From Lachnospiraceae bacterium (GTDB lineage: Bacteria; Bacillota; Clostridia; Lachnospirales; Lachnospiraceae): a DNA stretch of 64,000 bases. The stretch is from NCBI GenBank assembly GCA_910574285.1, contig CAJTAL010000001.1, positions 244,834 through 308,833 on the forward strand, written 5' to 3'. Made by a program: the position numbers and the translations under genes. This document shows, one piece after another, positions 35,032 to 43,561 of the stretch (position 1 is its first letter; every line of letters begins with the position of its first letter). Below the pieces are notes generated by a model. The model was not told where the DNA came from. It saw only the letters and a list, made by a program, of their open reading frames with translations, and made no database searches.

Positions 35032-36051
35032 TTAACGATTCGCATACATTTTCTCGTAATAATTCTGATATTCACCGGAGATGATCGTCTCCCACCAGTC
35101 TTTATGATCCAGATACCAGCGGATCGTCTTCTTAATACCGTCCGCGAACTTCGTCTCCGGAAGCCATCCCAGCTCATTGTGGATCTTCGCCGGATCGATC
35201 GCGTACCGCATGTCGTGTCCTTTTCTGTCTGTCACATACGTGATCAGACTCTCCGGCTTACCTAATTCTTTGCAGATCATCTTCACGATATCGATATTCT
35301 TCATCTCATTATGCCCGCCGATATTATAGACTTCCCCCACACGCCCTTTATGAATGATCAGGTCAATCGCCTTACAATGATCTTCCACATAGAGCCAGTC
35401 CCGGACATTCTCGCCCTTTCCGTACACCGGCAGCGGCTTATCATTCAGCGCATTCGCGATCATCAGCGGGATCAGCTTCTCCGGGAAATGATACGGGCCG
35501 TAATTATTCGAACATCTGCTTATCGTCACCGGAAGCCCATAAGTCCTGTGGTACGCCAATACCAGAAGGTCAGCGGCCGCCTTAGACGAACTGTACGGAC
35601 TGCTCGTATGGATCGGAGTCTCCTCCGTGAAGAACAGGTCCGGCCTGTCAAGGGGAAGATCTCCATACACCTCGTCTGTGGATACCTGATGGTAACGGGT
35701 GATTCCGTACTTTCTGCAGGCGTCCATCAGCACCGCCGTCCCTTTGATATTCGTATCCAGGAATACTTCCGGATTCTCAATCGACCGGTCCACATGGCTT
35801 TCTGCGGCAAAATTCACCACCATATCCGGATGTTCCTCCTCAAAAAGTTGGTATACCGCCTCCCGGTCTGTGATACTCTCCTTAACAAATCTGAAATTCT
35901 CACGATCCATTACCGGTTCAAGCGTAGACAGATTTCCCGCATAAGTGAGGCAGTCCAGACAGACGATCCGATATTCGGGATATTTCTCTAACATATGAAA
36001 CACAAAATTACTTCCGATAAATCCGGCCCCGCCGGTTACAATTATATTCAT
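35032..36051 (-). CDS. rfbB: dTDP-glucose 4,6-dehydratase
   Basis: Second step of dTDP-L-rhamnose synthesis, an extended SDR enzyme of 339 residues. Motifs: TGGAGFIGSNF, AAESHVDRSIENP, STDEVYGDL, YSSSKAAADLLV (catalytic Tyr and Lys) and RCSNNYGPYHFPEKLIP. Start ATG 36051 after AGGAG. It lies 15 bp after rfbA. Confidence 0.97.
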   Translation of the reverse strand: MNIIVTGGAGFIGSNFVFHMLEKYPEYRIVCLDCLTYAGNLSTLEPVMDRENFRFVKESITDREAVYQLFEEEHPDMVVNFAAESHVDRSIENPEVFLDTNIKGTAVLMDACRKYGITRYHQVSTDEVYGDLPLDRPDLFFTEETPIHTSSPYSSSKAAADLLVLAYHRTYGLPVTISRCSNNYGPYHFPEKLIPLMIANALNDKPLPVYGKGENVRDWLYVEDHCKAIDLIIHKGRVGEVYNIGGHNEMKNIDIVKMICKELGKPESLITYVTDRKGHDMRYAIDPAKIHNELGWLPETKFADGIKKTIRWYLDHKDWWETIISGEYQNYYEKMYANR

Positions 36052-36066
36052 AATTCTATTCTCCTA

Positions 36067-36963
36067 TTAATATAATCCATCCTGGAATTTTCCGTCCAGG
36101 ACATCTTTGAGATACTGTCCGTACTGGTTCTTCTTCAGTACTTCATATACTTCCATCACATCATCCTTGGAAATCCATCCGTTCAGATATGCGATCTCCT
36201 CCAGGCACCCGATCTTACGATGCTGATGGGACTCTACTGTCTTGACAAAATTCGTCGCGTCCACAAGGCTTTCATGTGTTCCGGTATCAAGCCACGTAAA
36301 TCCCTGCCCCAACAGCTCTACATTCAGTTTGTCTTCCTCAAGATATACACGGTTCAGATCCGTGACTTCCAACTCGCCTCTTGCGCTCGGTTTCAGATTC
36401 TTAGCGTATTCCACCACTTTATTATCATAGAAGTACAGTCCTGTCACACAGTAATTACTCTTTGGCTTCTCAGGTTTCTCTTCAATTGATACCGCTTTCC
36501 CCTCATGATTGAATTCTACGATACCGAAACGTTCCGGATCTTCTACATAATATCCGAATATAGTCGCGCCCTTGCCCGTCTCGGCATTCTTAACCGCCGC
36601 CTTTAACCGTTTCTTTAAGCCATGCCCCGCAAAGATATTATCTCCCAGAACCATGGCCGCCGTATCTTCACCGATAAAATCCGCCCCTATGATGAATGCC
36701 TGCGCAAGCCCGTCCGGACTTGGCTGAACCTCATATGACAGATGGACGCCAAACTGATGCCCGTCCCCTAACAGTTCATGAAATCTCGGCGTATCCTGCG
36801 GCGTCGAGATGATCAGAATATCCCTGATCCCCGCATTCATCAGCACAGACATCGGATAATAGATCATCGGCTTGTCATAAATCGGCAGAAGCTGCTTGGA
36901 CGTTACCATCGTCAGCGGATACAGACGTGTGCCTGACCCTCCTGCTAATATAATTCCTTTCAT
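36067..36963 (-). CDS. rfbA: Glucose-1-phosphate thymidylyltransferase
   Basis: First step: glucose-1-phosphate plus dTTP gives dTDP-glucose. 298 residues with [40 protein letters not shown] and [10 protein letters not shown]. Start ATG 36963 behind GAGGAGG. First gene of the rfbABDC-like operon; its promoter (37043-37073) has an unusual 19-bp spacer containing a palindrome. Confidence 0.97.
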   Translation of the reverse strand: MKGIILAGGSGTRLYPLTMVTSKQLLPIYDKPMIYYPMSVLMNAGIRDILIISTPQDTPRFHELLGDGHQFGVHLSYEVQPSPDGLAQAFIIGADFIGEDTAAMVLGDNIFAGHGLKKRLKAAVKNAETGKGATIFGYYVEDPERFGIVEFNHEGKAVSIEEKPEKPKSNYCVTGLYFYDNKVVEYAKNLKPSARGELEVTDLNRVYLEEDKLNVELLGQGFTWLDTGTHESLVDATNFVKTVESHQHRKIGCLEEIAYLNGWISKDDVMEVYEVLKKNQYGQYLKDVLDGKFQDGLY

Positions 36964-37042
36964 TGTGAAACCTCCTCTTTATCCCCGGGGACAGTGAACC
37001 GTACCGGCACGTCTGCCGCCGGGCCTTTAACTGCTGGAACTG

Positions 37043-37073
37043 ATTATAATAGGTGACCTAAGGTCACCTTCAA
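37043..37073 (-). promoter_or_regulatory. MerR-like promoter of the rhamnose operon
   Basis: On minus, TTGAAG (37068-37073) and TATAAT (37043-37048) are 19 bp apart and the spacer is filled by AGGTGACC-TTA-GGTCACCT (37051-37069), a perfect dyad. A long spacer with a dyad between -35 and -10 is the hallmark of promoters activated by MerR-family proteins. The regulator is unknown; the XRE gene next door or the MerR fusion 0.6-1.8 kb away are candidates. Confidence 0.6.
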
Positions 37074-37212
37074 GTACTTTTTCTAAAATTTTACATTTAT
37101 TTCAGACCCGTTCCATTGTGCAACGTTTCGTTTAGTATTGACACATTTTATGTTCTTTTATGCAACTATTGTTAAAATATTCCAGAATATGTACAAAAGA
37201 GGAGATGAAATT

Positions 37213-37575
37213 ATGGCATTTGCTGACAAATTGAAAGCTTTGCGGCTTGAAAACAACATGACTCAAGAATATGTAGCGGAACGCATGAACATGGCGCGCT
37301 CCACCATTGCTGGATATGAGACAAAAAACCGTCAACCATCCCATGAAAAACTGGCTGCTTTCGCTAATCTGTTTCATGTGTCGATCGACTATCTTTTGAA
37401 TGATGAATCCACACAGATCACTATGACAGAATCCCGGGAACTATCTGAAGACGCACGTGATCTGCTGGTAAGATACCATCGCCTGTCTATTCGTTCAAAG
37501 AAAGATCTCTTCAAACAGCTCCATCTTCTGGAATTACGGGATGAAGAACATGGACCGGGACACCTCACACATTAA
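37213..37575 (+). CDS. XRE-family helix-turn-helix regulator
   Basis: A 120-residue DNA-binding protein. HTH_3 domain at about residues 5-60: LKALRLENNMTQEYVAERMNM, with ARSTIAGYETKNRQPS as recognition helix. The remainder is a short helical tail (ARDLLVRYHRLSIRSKKDLF), perhaps for dimerisation. Start ATG 37213 with AGAGGAG. A TTGACA lies at 37138-37143 upstream but I see no clear -10 at normal distance. It is divergent from rfbA and may control the rhamnose operon or itself. Confidence 0.85.
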   Translation: MAFADKLKALRLENNMTQEYVAERMNMARSTIAGYETKNRQPSHEKLAAFANLFHVSIDYLLNDESTQITMTESRELSEDARDLLVRYHRLSIRSKKDLFKQLHLLELRDEEHGPGHLTH

Positions 37576-37595
37576 CCCCCTATCGACAATTACGC

Positions 37596-37654
37596 ATCTT
37601 AGCCAATCGCGATTCTGATTGACTGAGGCAGTTAGAATCGTAATTGGCTAAGAT
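37596..37654. repeat. Long imperfect inverted repeat between converging genes
   Basis: Arms of about 24 bp (ATCTTAGCCAAT then CGATTCT on one side; AGAATCG then ATTGGCTAAGAT on the other) with only two mismatches around an 11-bp loop. Located between the xre stop and the merR-fusion stop, with no T run on either strand. Confidence 0.75.
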
Positions 37655-37656
37655 AA

Positions 37657-38844
37657 TCAGAATGTTTTCTCACATATGAATACTCCCGCTTCTTTCGTAA
37701 TCTTAAATCCCTTATCTGTTCTCTTCTTTACATAAGTCCTGAATTCCTTATAACGCTCCGTAAGAAACTGCCCCTGATTGCCATGACAGGACAGAACATA
37801 AGATATCAGCGGCTCCGGCTTCGGAACCACCAGACAGTCTTCATACTTCTTCCAGCTACATTCAGAAAAATACTCTTCCAATATCCCCGCCCCGTTCTCC
37901 ATACCGAATCTGCCATACAGTTTATCCGCAGACAGAACGATCCTGTCATCGAATCCCTGTACCAACTGGCTGACTTCTTTCATATGGTTCTTTCCATAAG
38001 TACTGCACAGGAATCTGCCCCCCGGCTTCAATACACGGGACACCTCCCTGCACACCTGCCGGATATCCTCGCAGTAGAACAGCACATGATTCGCAATAAC
38101 CAGGTCAAACCGTGCTTCTTCATAAGGAATCTGGTGACAATCGAACACCCGGTATGAGAATCGTCCGTCGCTGCTTCCGACGGCTCTGCGGGCATCCCTC
38201 AGCATTCCTTCCGAGATATCTGACAAGACAATCTCCACACCCTGGGGCAGGCGTTCTCTGTTATCCGTCCACAACGTTCCGTCACCGCAGCCTGCTTCCA
38301 GCACCTTCATCCCTCTTCGCAGGCCTGTCTGTCCATAGAGCCACGGGAACCATCCCTGCTCATTCTGTGAATACAGGCGGTGCAGATTAATTCTTGCCGA
38401 AATATTGGATGCATTTTGGTACTGGGTCTTAAGACTCTGATCCATACTCGTCAGATGGATCAGAGTCAGCATCCGGTTCCAGTCTATGGCATGCTCTTTT
38501 CGTATCTCTTCCGAAGTATCCTTTATAGCCCTCTCCACCAACTGCATCTGCTCGATCCGGTCACGGACTAATTTTAACTGAATGTCCAGTGAATTCAGCA
38601 TGAAATGATAATCCATGTCACCGATCAGCATCTCCCGGATATCCTCGAGGGAGAATCCCAGATACTTAAGCAGCAGGATCTGCTGGAGCCTCGCAAAATC
38701 CTTATCCGTATAAAAGCGGGCCCCCGCTTCACTTATAAAAGATGGTTTTAATATATCCTGCTTATCATAATAGCGGATCGTCCGCAGAGTCACTCCCGCC
38801 ATACGGGCAAATTCACCGGAAGAATAGTACCCCGCTTTCTTCAT
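37657..38844 (-). CDS. MerR-family regulator fused to a class I methyltransferase
   Basis: A 395-residue fusion. Residues 8-75 are a MerR winged helix (SGEFARMAGVTLRTIRYYDKQ, then ARFYTDKDFARLQQILLLKYLG), followed by a dimerisation helix to about 125, then a SAM-dependent methyltransferase from about 150: VLEAGCGDGTLW (181-192), VLSDISEGML, FDCHQIPYEEARFDLVIANH and VLKPGGRFLCSTYG. The start is ATG 38844 with GGAGGT. Likely small molecule or drug sensing; the methyltransferase could be the sensor or an effector enzyme. It follows the ABC permease gene by 58 bp, so it probably belongs to the GntR-ABC operon. Confidence 0.88.
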   Translation of the reverse strand: MKKAGYYSSGEFARMAGVTLRTIRYYDKQDILKPSFISEAGARFYTDKDFARLQQILLLKYLGFSLEDIREMLIGDMDYHFMLNSLDIQLKLVRDRIEQMQLVERAIKDTSEEIRKEHAIDWNRMLTLIHLTSMDQSLKTQYQNASNISARINLHRLYSQNEQGWFPWLYGQTGLRRGMKVLEAGCGDGTLWTDNRERLPQGVEIVLSDISEGMLRDARRAVGSSDGRFSYRVFDCHQIPYEEARFDLVIANHVLFYCEDIRQVCREVSRVLKPGGRFLCSTYGKNHMKEVSQLVQGFDDRIVLSADKLYGRFGMENGAGILEEYFSECSWKKYEDCLVVPKPEPLISYVLSCHGNQGQFLTERYKEFRTYVKKRTDKGFKITKEAGVFICEKTF

Positions 38845-38902
38845 ACCAAATACCTCCAAAGAAAAATATCATAAAATATTATTCCAGAATAACGCCATTC
38901 TG

Positions 38903-39559
38903 TCAGAATTCACGCTTCGTCATAAAACGCAGGGAGAACAGATACGAAACTGCCATAATAATCCCGCACGCCATAATAAACGCTGTCAGGATAACCGATA
39001 GATTCAATCCGTCAAACCTGTTTACCCATATCTTCCAGTCAATACCCAGGTACTCGAATACCTTTACGGCCGCGCATATAACCACAAAGCTTCCTCCAAA
39101 TACGACCATCATCGCTACCCTGCTTCTCTCCGTCCCGAACTTAAGCTCTATCGGTATCAGAAGCGACAGCATCACCGTAATAACCAGAAGACTCCCCAGC
39201 ACCGCCCCCGTCCACTCTTCTGCCGTAAAATCAATATGCCGGACACGGGACACTAGAAAGGCTGCGGCTGAGGCTGCGGCAAGCACCGGCATGGTCGTCA
39301 TGAATCCGAACAGATACTTCTCCTGAACGTATCCCTTCCGGCTGATGGGAAGGGTGAAGAGATACCCCATACCATTCTCATGGTCATCATAGCTGATGGT
39401 CGTCAGCGTCAGCATACCCGTCATAACCGTAATATAACTGATGACAAACGAGAAACTTGTATTGGTCATCAAGAACACAAACGTTACAACCAGGACCGAG
39501 GCAAAAAACTGCTTCTGCCCTTTCAATATCTTAAAATCTTTAATCAATAATCCCTTCAT
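38903..39559 (-). CDS. ABC-2 type transporter permease
   Basis: A 218-residue membrane protein with about six hydrophobic segments, beginning MKGLLIKDFKILKGQKQFF, typical of short ABC-2 permeases paired with GntR-controlled ATPases in Firmicutes (YtrC/EcsB-like, bacteriocin or antibiotic responsive). It starts 2 bp after the ATPase stop. Substrate unknown. Confidence 0.85.
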   Translation of the reverse strand: MKGLLIKDFKILKGQKQFFASVLVVTFVFLMTNTSFSFVISYITVMTGMLTLTTISYDDHENGMGYLFTLPISRKGYVQEKYLFGFMTTMPVLAAASAAAFLVSRVRHIDFTAEEWTGAVLGSLLVITVMLSLLIPIELKFGTERSRVAMMVVFGGSFVVICAAVKVFEYLGIDWKIWVNRFDGLNLSVILTAFIMACGIIMAVSYLFSLRFMTKREF

Positions 39560-39561
39560 TA

Positions 39562-40404
39562 TTATTCACCTCTCACCATCATCATAATCAATTCGTCGAT
39601 ATTTCCCTTTTCCACCGTGATCTGCGGATAATTTTCCTGATAGAACTGCCTCTGGTCTGTCATGCAGCTATAGCCGAATTCTTCTTTCTTACTCCGAAGA
39701 ATATGCTCCTGATCAAGCCCTTCATACTGCTCTTGCGTCACCTTCAGGATTCCGTAGGAGTCAAGCAGCACATCCGTCTCTTCGTACAGCACGATCTTCC
39801 CCTCGTCGATCATGTAGATATCGTCACAGATACCTTCTAAGTCTCCCGAGATGTGCGAGCTGATCAATATCGCCCGCCCTTCCTGCTCCATATAGGCCCG
39901 CAGCATATCAAGAAGCTTATCCCGTGCCACCACATCCAGCCCTGACGTCGGCTCGTCCAGTATCAGAAGCTTTGCCTCGTGAGTGATCGCCGCCAGCACC
40001 TGCAGCTTACGCTTCATTCCGGTGGAGAATTCCTTAATCTTCTTATCCATGGGAATCCGGAATTTCTCGCACTGCCTCCTGAATTCTTCCTCCTGAAAAT
40101 TCCTGTACATACTCTTAAGTATCGGAATCAGGTCACATACCATCAGATAACCGCTGAACCCCGAATCCGACATGACCACGCCGATATCCTCTCTGTCTTG
40201 GATTCCCATCTCTGAGACCGGCCTGCCGAATATCTCTATGCTGCCACCGTCCGTACTGATCAGACCCAGTATCGCCTTGAAAGTCGTACTCTTTCCCGCG
40301 CCGTTCTTGCCGATCAGCCCGGTGACGCATCCCTCCTGTACTTCCAGCGTACAATCAAGCTGAAACCCTTTATACTCTTTCTTTACTTTATTCAATCTAA
40401 GCAT
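39562..40404 (-). CDS. ABC transporter ATP-binding protein
   Basis: A 280-residue ATPase: Walker A GKNGAGKST (32-40), signature FSTGMKRKLQV, Walker B LLILDEPTSGLD, and His switch ISSHISGDLE. The ABC-2 exporter class (YtrB/BcrA-like). Start ATG 40404 behind GGAGGACAG; the longer frame lacks support. Follows gntR by 80 bp, leads into the ABC-2 permease and probably the MerR fusion. The C-terminal 70 residues (SYGILKVTQEQYEGL) resemble the accessory tail of such ATPases. Confidence 0.92.
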   Translation of the reverse strand: MLRLNKVKKEYKGFQLDCTLEVQEGCVTGLIGKNGAGKSTTFKAILGLISTDGGSIEIFGRPVSEMGIQDREDIGVVMSDSGFSGYLMVCDLIPILKSMYRNFQEEEFRRQCEKFRIPMDKKIKEFSTGMKRKLQVLAAITHEAKLLILDEPTSGLDVVARDKLLDMLRAYMEQEGRAILISSHISGDLEGICDDIYMIDEGKIVLYEETDVLLDSYGILKVTQEQYEGLDQEHILRSKKEEFGYSCMTDQRQFYQENYPQITVEKGNIDELIMMMVRGE

Positions 40405-40484
40405 TCTGTCTGTCCTCCACATATAAACGTCTTCCCGCAAATGCCACATACTTCATTGCTCTTTCGCCTGATCGGAGCATTATA

Positions 40485-40856
40485 TTAATCTTCCAATATA
40501 ATCTCGAATAACGTCCGGATCTCCGAGTCCGTCATACCACAGCTCCTGCCCTTCCGGATGGCCTTCTCCAGATCAGCCTCTACTTCCTTCTTCTTTTCCT
40601 CTAAAAGCATCTCCTGGTTGGCAAAGGCTACGAAGCTCCCTTTCCCATGGACCGTGTTCACGAACCCTTCTTCTTCCAGAGCATCGTACGCTTTCTTCAC
40701 GGTCAGCGCACTGACCTTAAGCTCCTTTGCCAAAACTCTTACCGACGGAAGCGCCGTATCTTCTTTCAGTTCCCCATGCATCACTTTACTCTTAATCTGT
40801 TCCATAATCTGTTCATAGATCGGCTGCATGGAAGAATGATTAATGATTAATTTCAT
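40485..40856 (-). CDS. GntR-family regulator (YtrA type)
   Basis: A 123-residue regulator: wHTH domain (about 10-75) with MEQIKSKVMHGELKED, LPSVRVLAKELKVSALTVKKAYDALE and GSFVAF, then a short helical tail, the size of the YtrA subfamily, which dimerises without a large effector domain. Start ATG 40856 behind AAAGGGGGG. Likely represses its own operon by binding the ACTGTT repeats over the promoter directly upstream. Confidence 0.9.
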   Translation of the reverse strand: MKLIINHSSMQPIYEQIMEQIKSKVMHGELKEDTALPSVRVLAKELKVSALTVKKAYDALEEEGFVNTVHGKGSFVAFANQEMLLEEKKKEVEADLEKAIRKGRSCGMTDSEIRTLFEIILED

Positions 40857-40876
40857 TCCATCCCCCCTTTGTTGTT

Positions 40877-40923
40877 AACAGTATATAACTGTTTAGAACT
40901 GTTGTCAACTGTTATATACTGTT
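40877..40923 (-). promoter_or_regulatory. Promoter and phased operator array of the GntR-ABC operon
   Basis: Minus-strand promoter TTGACA (40903-40908), exact 17 bp, TATACT (40880-40885). Overlapping it are four ACTGTT half sites at 40888, 40898, 40908 and 40918, each exactly 10 bp apart, and one opposed AACAGT at 40877, giving the palindrome AACAGTATATAACTGTT at 40877-40893. A repressor bound here would cover both promoter boxes. Confidence 0.75.
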
Positions 40924-40957
40924 TTTTATGTTTTTTATGTTTTTTATGTTTTTTATG
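40922..40957. repeat. Four 9-bp tandem repeats TTTTTTATG
   Basis: Immediately upstream (minus sense) of the GntR promoter; on the coding strand they form an A-tract-rich CATAAAAAA series that could act as an UP element or curved DNA. Confidence 0.8.
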
Positions 40958-41011
40958 TTTTTCACATATTCATCAATATAACCTCTGGAAACACTTTTTT
41001 ATTTCATATAC

Positions 41012-41043
41012 AAAATTCCCTGCAAATTTTCTGCAGGGAATTT
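41012..41043. terminator. Stem-loop, possibly a terminator
   Basis: AAATTCCCTGCA and TGCAGGGAATTT flank a 7-nt loop. Weak T tract on either side. It lies between the GntR promoter and the toxin-antitoxin promoter; it may mark the end of something lost. Confidence 0.4.
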
Positions 41044-41109
41044 CATTTCCATATAAGCCCACAAAACCGGAAATTTATGTAAATTTCATCTCACATATAA
41101 TACATAAGC

Positions 41110-41138
41110 TTGCTTTCAGCATACAATAGTGTTATAAT
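41110..41138 (+). promoter_or_regulatory. Promoter of the RelB/YoeB module
   Basis: TTGCTT (41110-41115), 17 bp, TATAAT (41133-41138), with AAAGGAGAG before the start codon at 41172. Confidence 0.65.
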
Positions 41139-41171
41139 AGTCACAATCTAAATACGAAAGGAGAGATATCT

Positions 41172-41441
41172 ATGGCACTGGCAACCTTAACCGCAAGGGT
41201 AGACGAAAAAGACAAGGCCAGCTTTGACACCTTCTGCTCCAATGTAGGCCTGAATACTTCTACCGCGATCAATCTTTTTGTGAAAGCAGTTTTACGCGAA
41301 AACCGCATCCCGTTTGAGATCGCCCAAACCACTGACCCATTTTTCTCCGAGCCGAACATGGCCTATGTGAAGAAATCCGTCCAGGAGCTGAGAGCCGGGA
41401 AAGGCACTGCTCATGAATTGATCGAGGTGGACGATGAGTGA
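41172..41441 (+). CDS. RelB/DinJ-family antitoxin (YoeB partner)
   Basis: 89 residues, ribbon-helix-helix type: MALATLTARVDEKDKASFDTF, then GLNTSTAINLFVKAVL. The C-terminus (AYVKKSVQELRAGKGTAHEL) would wrap the toxin. Its stop overlaps the toxin start by 8 bp. It should repress its own promoter. Different in sequence from the antitoxin at 15.5 kb. Confidence 0.9.
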   Translation: MALATLTARVDEKDKASFDTFCSNVGLNTSTAINLFVKAVLRENRIPFEIAQTTDPFFSEPNMAYVKKSVQELRAGKGTAHELIEVDDE

Positions 41442-41703
41442 AAAAATATGGTCGGACGATGCCTGGGAGGATTACCTCTACTGGCAGACGCAGGATAAAA
41501 AAACACTAAAGCGGATCAACCAGCTCATCCAGGATATTGAACGAAACGGCTGCATGAAAGGAATTGGAAAACCCGAACCTCTCTCCGGTGACCTGCAGGG
41601 CGAATACAGCCGCCGCATCAACGAAAAAGACCGCCTTGTCTACCATATAGAAAGCGGTCGTCTCTACATCTCCCACTGCAGAGGACACTATGGAGACAAA
41701 TAA
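41434..41703 (+). CDS. YoeB/Txe-family mRNA interferase toxin
   Basis: 89 residues with the YoeB signature: WSDDAWEDYLYWQTQDKKTLKRIN, GIGKPEPLSGDLQGEYSRRI, DRLVYHIESGRLYISHCRGHY. YoeB cuts mRNA in the ribosomal A site; the C-terminal His and Tyr catalytic residues (H in CRGHY and the final Tyr) are present. The overlap with the antitoxin frame suggests translational coupling. Confidence 0.92.
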   Translation: MSEKIWSDDAWEDYLYWQTQDKKTLKRINQLIQDIERNGCMKGIGKPEPLSGDLQGEYSRRINEKDRLVYHIESGRLYISHCRGHYGDK

Positions 41704-41774
41704 TCCAAACCAATCCCCGCCTGTGTCCGAGACGGGGAATCAGCGGCGGCGCCAGCGCTTCCTGAATCTGTTCT

Positions 41775-43268
41775 TTATGACAGGCATCCTTTCATCAGAT
41801 CATAAGCGCCCTGTTCCTCTATCTTCTTCAAATCTGCAAAGACTTTCTCGCAAAGACCTGCGATCTCAGTCAAATCCTCTCCCCAAAATTGCGTATTAGA
41901 AAGGACGGCTTTTACCAATACGGAAGCTTCATCTTCCTTATGTGTATCATAGAATTCCAAAATATCCTGATCATCCCTGATCAAATATTCCTCTTCCCCG
42001 CGAAGCCCTTTATAACCCTCTGTATCAAAGCCTTTACCCCTGTAAAACGCAATATAAAAGGCAAGAGAAGCCGTAATACACTCCGGAAGCCTCCCATATC
42101 TTTCCACATATCCCTTCAGGGAGGGCAGAACCCTCGCTTTCCACTTAAAAGTAGAATTCAAGGAGATCGCAAGGAGGGCATGGTCGATAAACGGATTGTC
42201 GAACCGGTCCGTCACCGCCCTTGCAAAATCCTTAAGCTCATCTTCAGGAAGCGTCAGCGTAGGAATGATCTCTTCGTAGATGGTCCGGTTCATAAATTCC
42301 CGGATCACGTCATCCTTCATACAGTCCCTTACGATATCCTGTCCTGCCAGATACGCGCCAAGAACCATAGATGTGTGGGCGCCGTTTAAGATACGCACTT
42401 TCCGCTGCTTATAAGGCTTATGGTCGTCTGTAATCAGAATCGGAAGACCAGCCTCTTCAAAGAGCAGTTCCTTTTTTAAACTCTCCGGGCCTTCAATTAC
42501 CCAGAACCCGAAGACTTCTCCCGTATCAATGACGTTATCCTCATACCCGAGCTCTTCGCAGATCGCCGCCGCCTCATTTCTCGGATATCCGGTTACGATA
42601 CGGTCTACCAGCGTAGAACAGAATATATTCTCATCCTCGATCCACCGGATGAATGTTTCTTCAAGCTTCCACTGGCGCGCATATTGAAGGACACACTTTT
42701 TAAGCTCCTTCCCGTTATCGTCAATCAGCTCACAGGACAATATCACAAATCCCTTCCCCGGCTCGCCGCCGAAGGCCTGGTATCTGACATACAAGAACTG
42801 TGTCAGTTTCCCCGGATAGCTGGATGCCGGTCTATCCTCGAACCGGCATGTCGGATCATACTGGATGCCGGCTTCCGTGGTATTGCAGACAATAAAACGA
42901 AGTCCCGGATTCTTCGCACAATCCATATATTGATCATAATCACTGTTGGGATTCAGGCAGCGGCTGACGCTTGAGATCACTCGCTTGACATCCCTCTTCT
43001 TACCCTTCTCATTTCCTCTCAGGAGCAACGTATACAGACCTTCCTGCTCATTGATAAGATCCCGTATCATATTCTCCCTGCCAACGGGCTGAACCAGCAC
43101 CGCCTTAGAATTGAACCCCGCTTTTTCATTCATCACATCAATGAAGTAATCAACGAAAGCCCGCAGAAAATTCCCTTCTCCAAACTGGAGAACTCTTTCC
43201 GGAGCCTCTTTTAAGAGATAGCCGCCGTAATTTAATTCCTTTAATGTCTCATAGGATAGCTTTTTCAT
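41775..43268 (-). CDS. uxaB: Tagaturonate reductase (altronate oxidoreductase)
   Basis: NAD-dependent reduction of D-tagaturonate to D-altronate in galacturonate breakdown. 497 residues of the mannitol-dehydrogenase family: RVLQFGEGNFLRAFVDYFID (N-terminal nucleotide-binding), IVCNTTEAGI, ILSCELIDDNG, TLVDRIVTGYPR, and the catalytic Lys/His in PYKQRKVRILNGAHTSMVL. Start ATG 43268 with GGAG. It probably once followed uxaA directly; an IS110-family element now lies between, possibly cutting their co-transcription. Confidence 0.93.
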   Translation of the reverse strand: MKKLSYETLKELNYGGYLLKEAPERVLQFGEGNFLRAFVDYFIDVMNEKAGFNSKAVLVQPVGRENMIRDLINEQEGLYTLLLRGNEKGKKRDVKRVISSVSRCLNPNSDYDQYMDCAKNPGLRFIVCNTTEAGIQYDPTCRFEDRPASSYPGKLTQFLYVRYQAFGGEPGKGFVILSCELIDDNGKELKKCVLQYARQWKLEETFIRWIEDENIFCSTLVDRIVTGYPRNEAAAICEELGYEDNVIDTGEVFGFWVIEGPESLKKELLFEEAGLPILITDDHKPYKQRKVRILNGAHTSMVLGAYLAGQDIVRDCMKDDVIREFMNRTIYEEIIPTLTLPEDELKDFARAVTDRFDNPFIDHALLAISLNSTFKWKARVLPSLKGYVERYGRLPECITASLAFYIAFYRGKGFDTEGYKGLRGEEEYLIRDDQDILEFYDTHKEDEASVLVKAVLSNTQFWGEDLTEIAGLCEKVFADLKKIEEQGAYDLMKGCLS

Positions 43269-43561
43269 GATAATCTCCATTCCGCCGCCAAGTCGGCGGC
43301 ACAAATAGTAATGAAAGTCTTCCAATTCTCCACGTTACTGATAAAATAGTTTGTAAAGAAGCTATACTACAAAGCACGGGAAGGTGAGTCGTAAAGACTT
43401 TCTTGGTTTTAGACAGCATGATAATCAGTGTAAGTTTCATCTTTCAAGCACAAATAAGTGGCTCTATTAGACCGTACAGTAAGAATTGTTTTAACTTCTC
43501 TGTTAAATGTGTGATGAAACAGTCAATGGCTTCTTTATCTCATTTGAAAGGCGTTTTGACC
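43269..43561 (+). mobile_element. Non-coding left end of the IS110 element, candidate bridge RNA region
   Basis: About 290 bp without a gene between uxaB and the transposase. The part nearest uxaB is its own leader (ribosome binding site) and contains a GCCGCC/GGCGGC hairpin. The remainder precedes the transposase start, the place where IS110-group elements encode the bridge RNA that reads donor and target DNA. I cannot mark the exact IS boundary or the RNA ends. Confidence 0.45.

Noticed and set aside
40922..40957. Repeat array taken as CRISPR
   Set aside because: Units are 9 bp with no spacers.
41715..41737. CCCCG/CGGGG hairpin after the YoeB gene as terminator
   Set aside because: Short stem with a 13-nt loop and no T tract on either strand.
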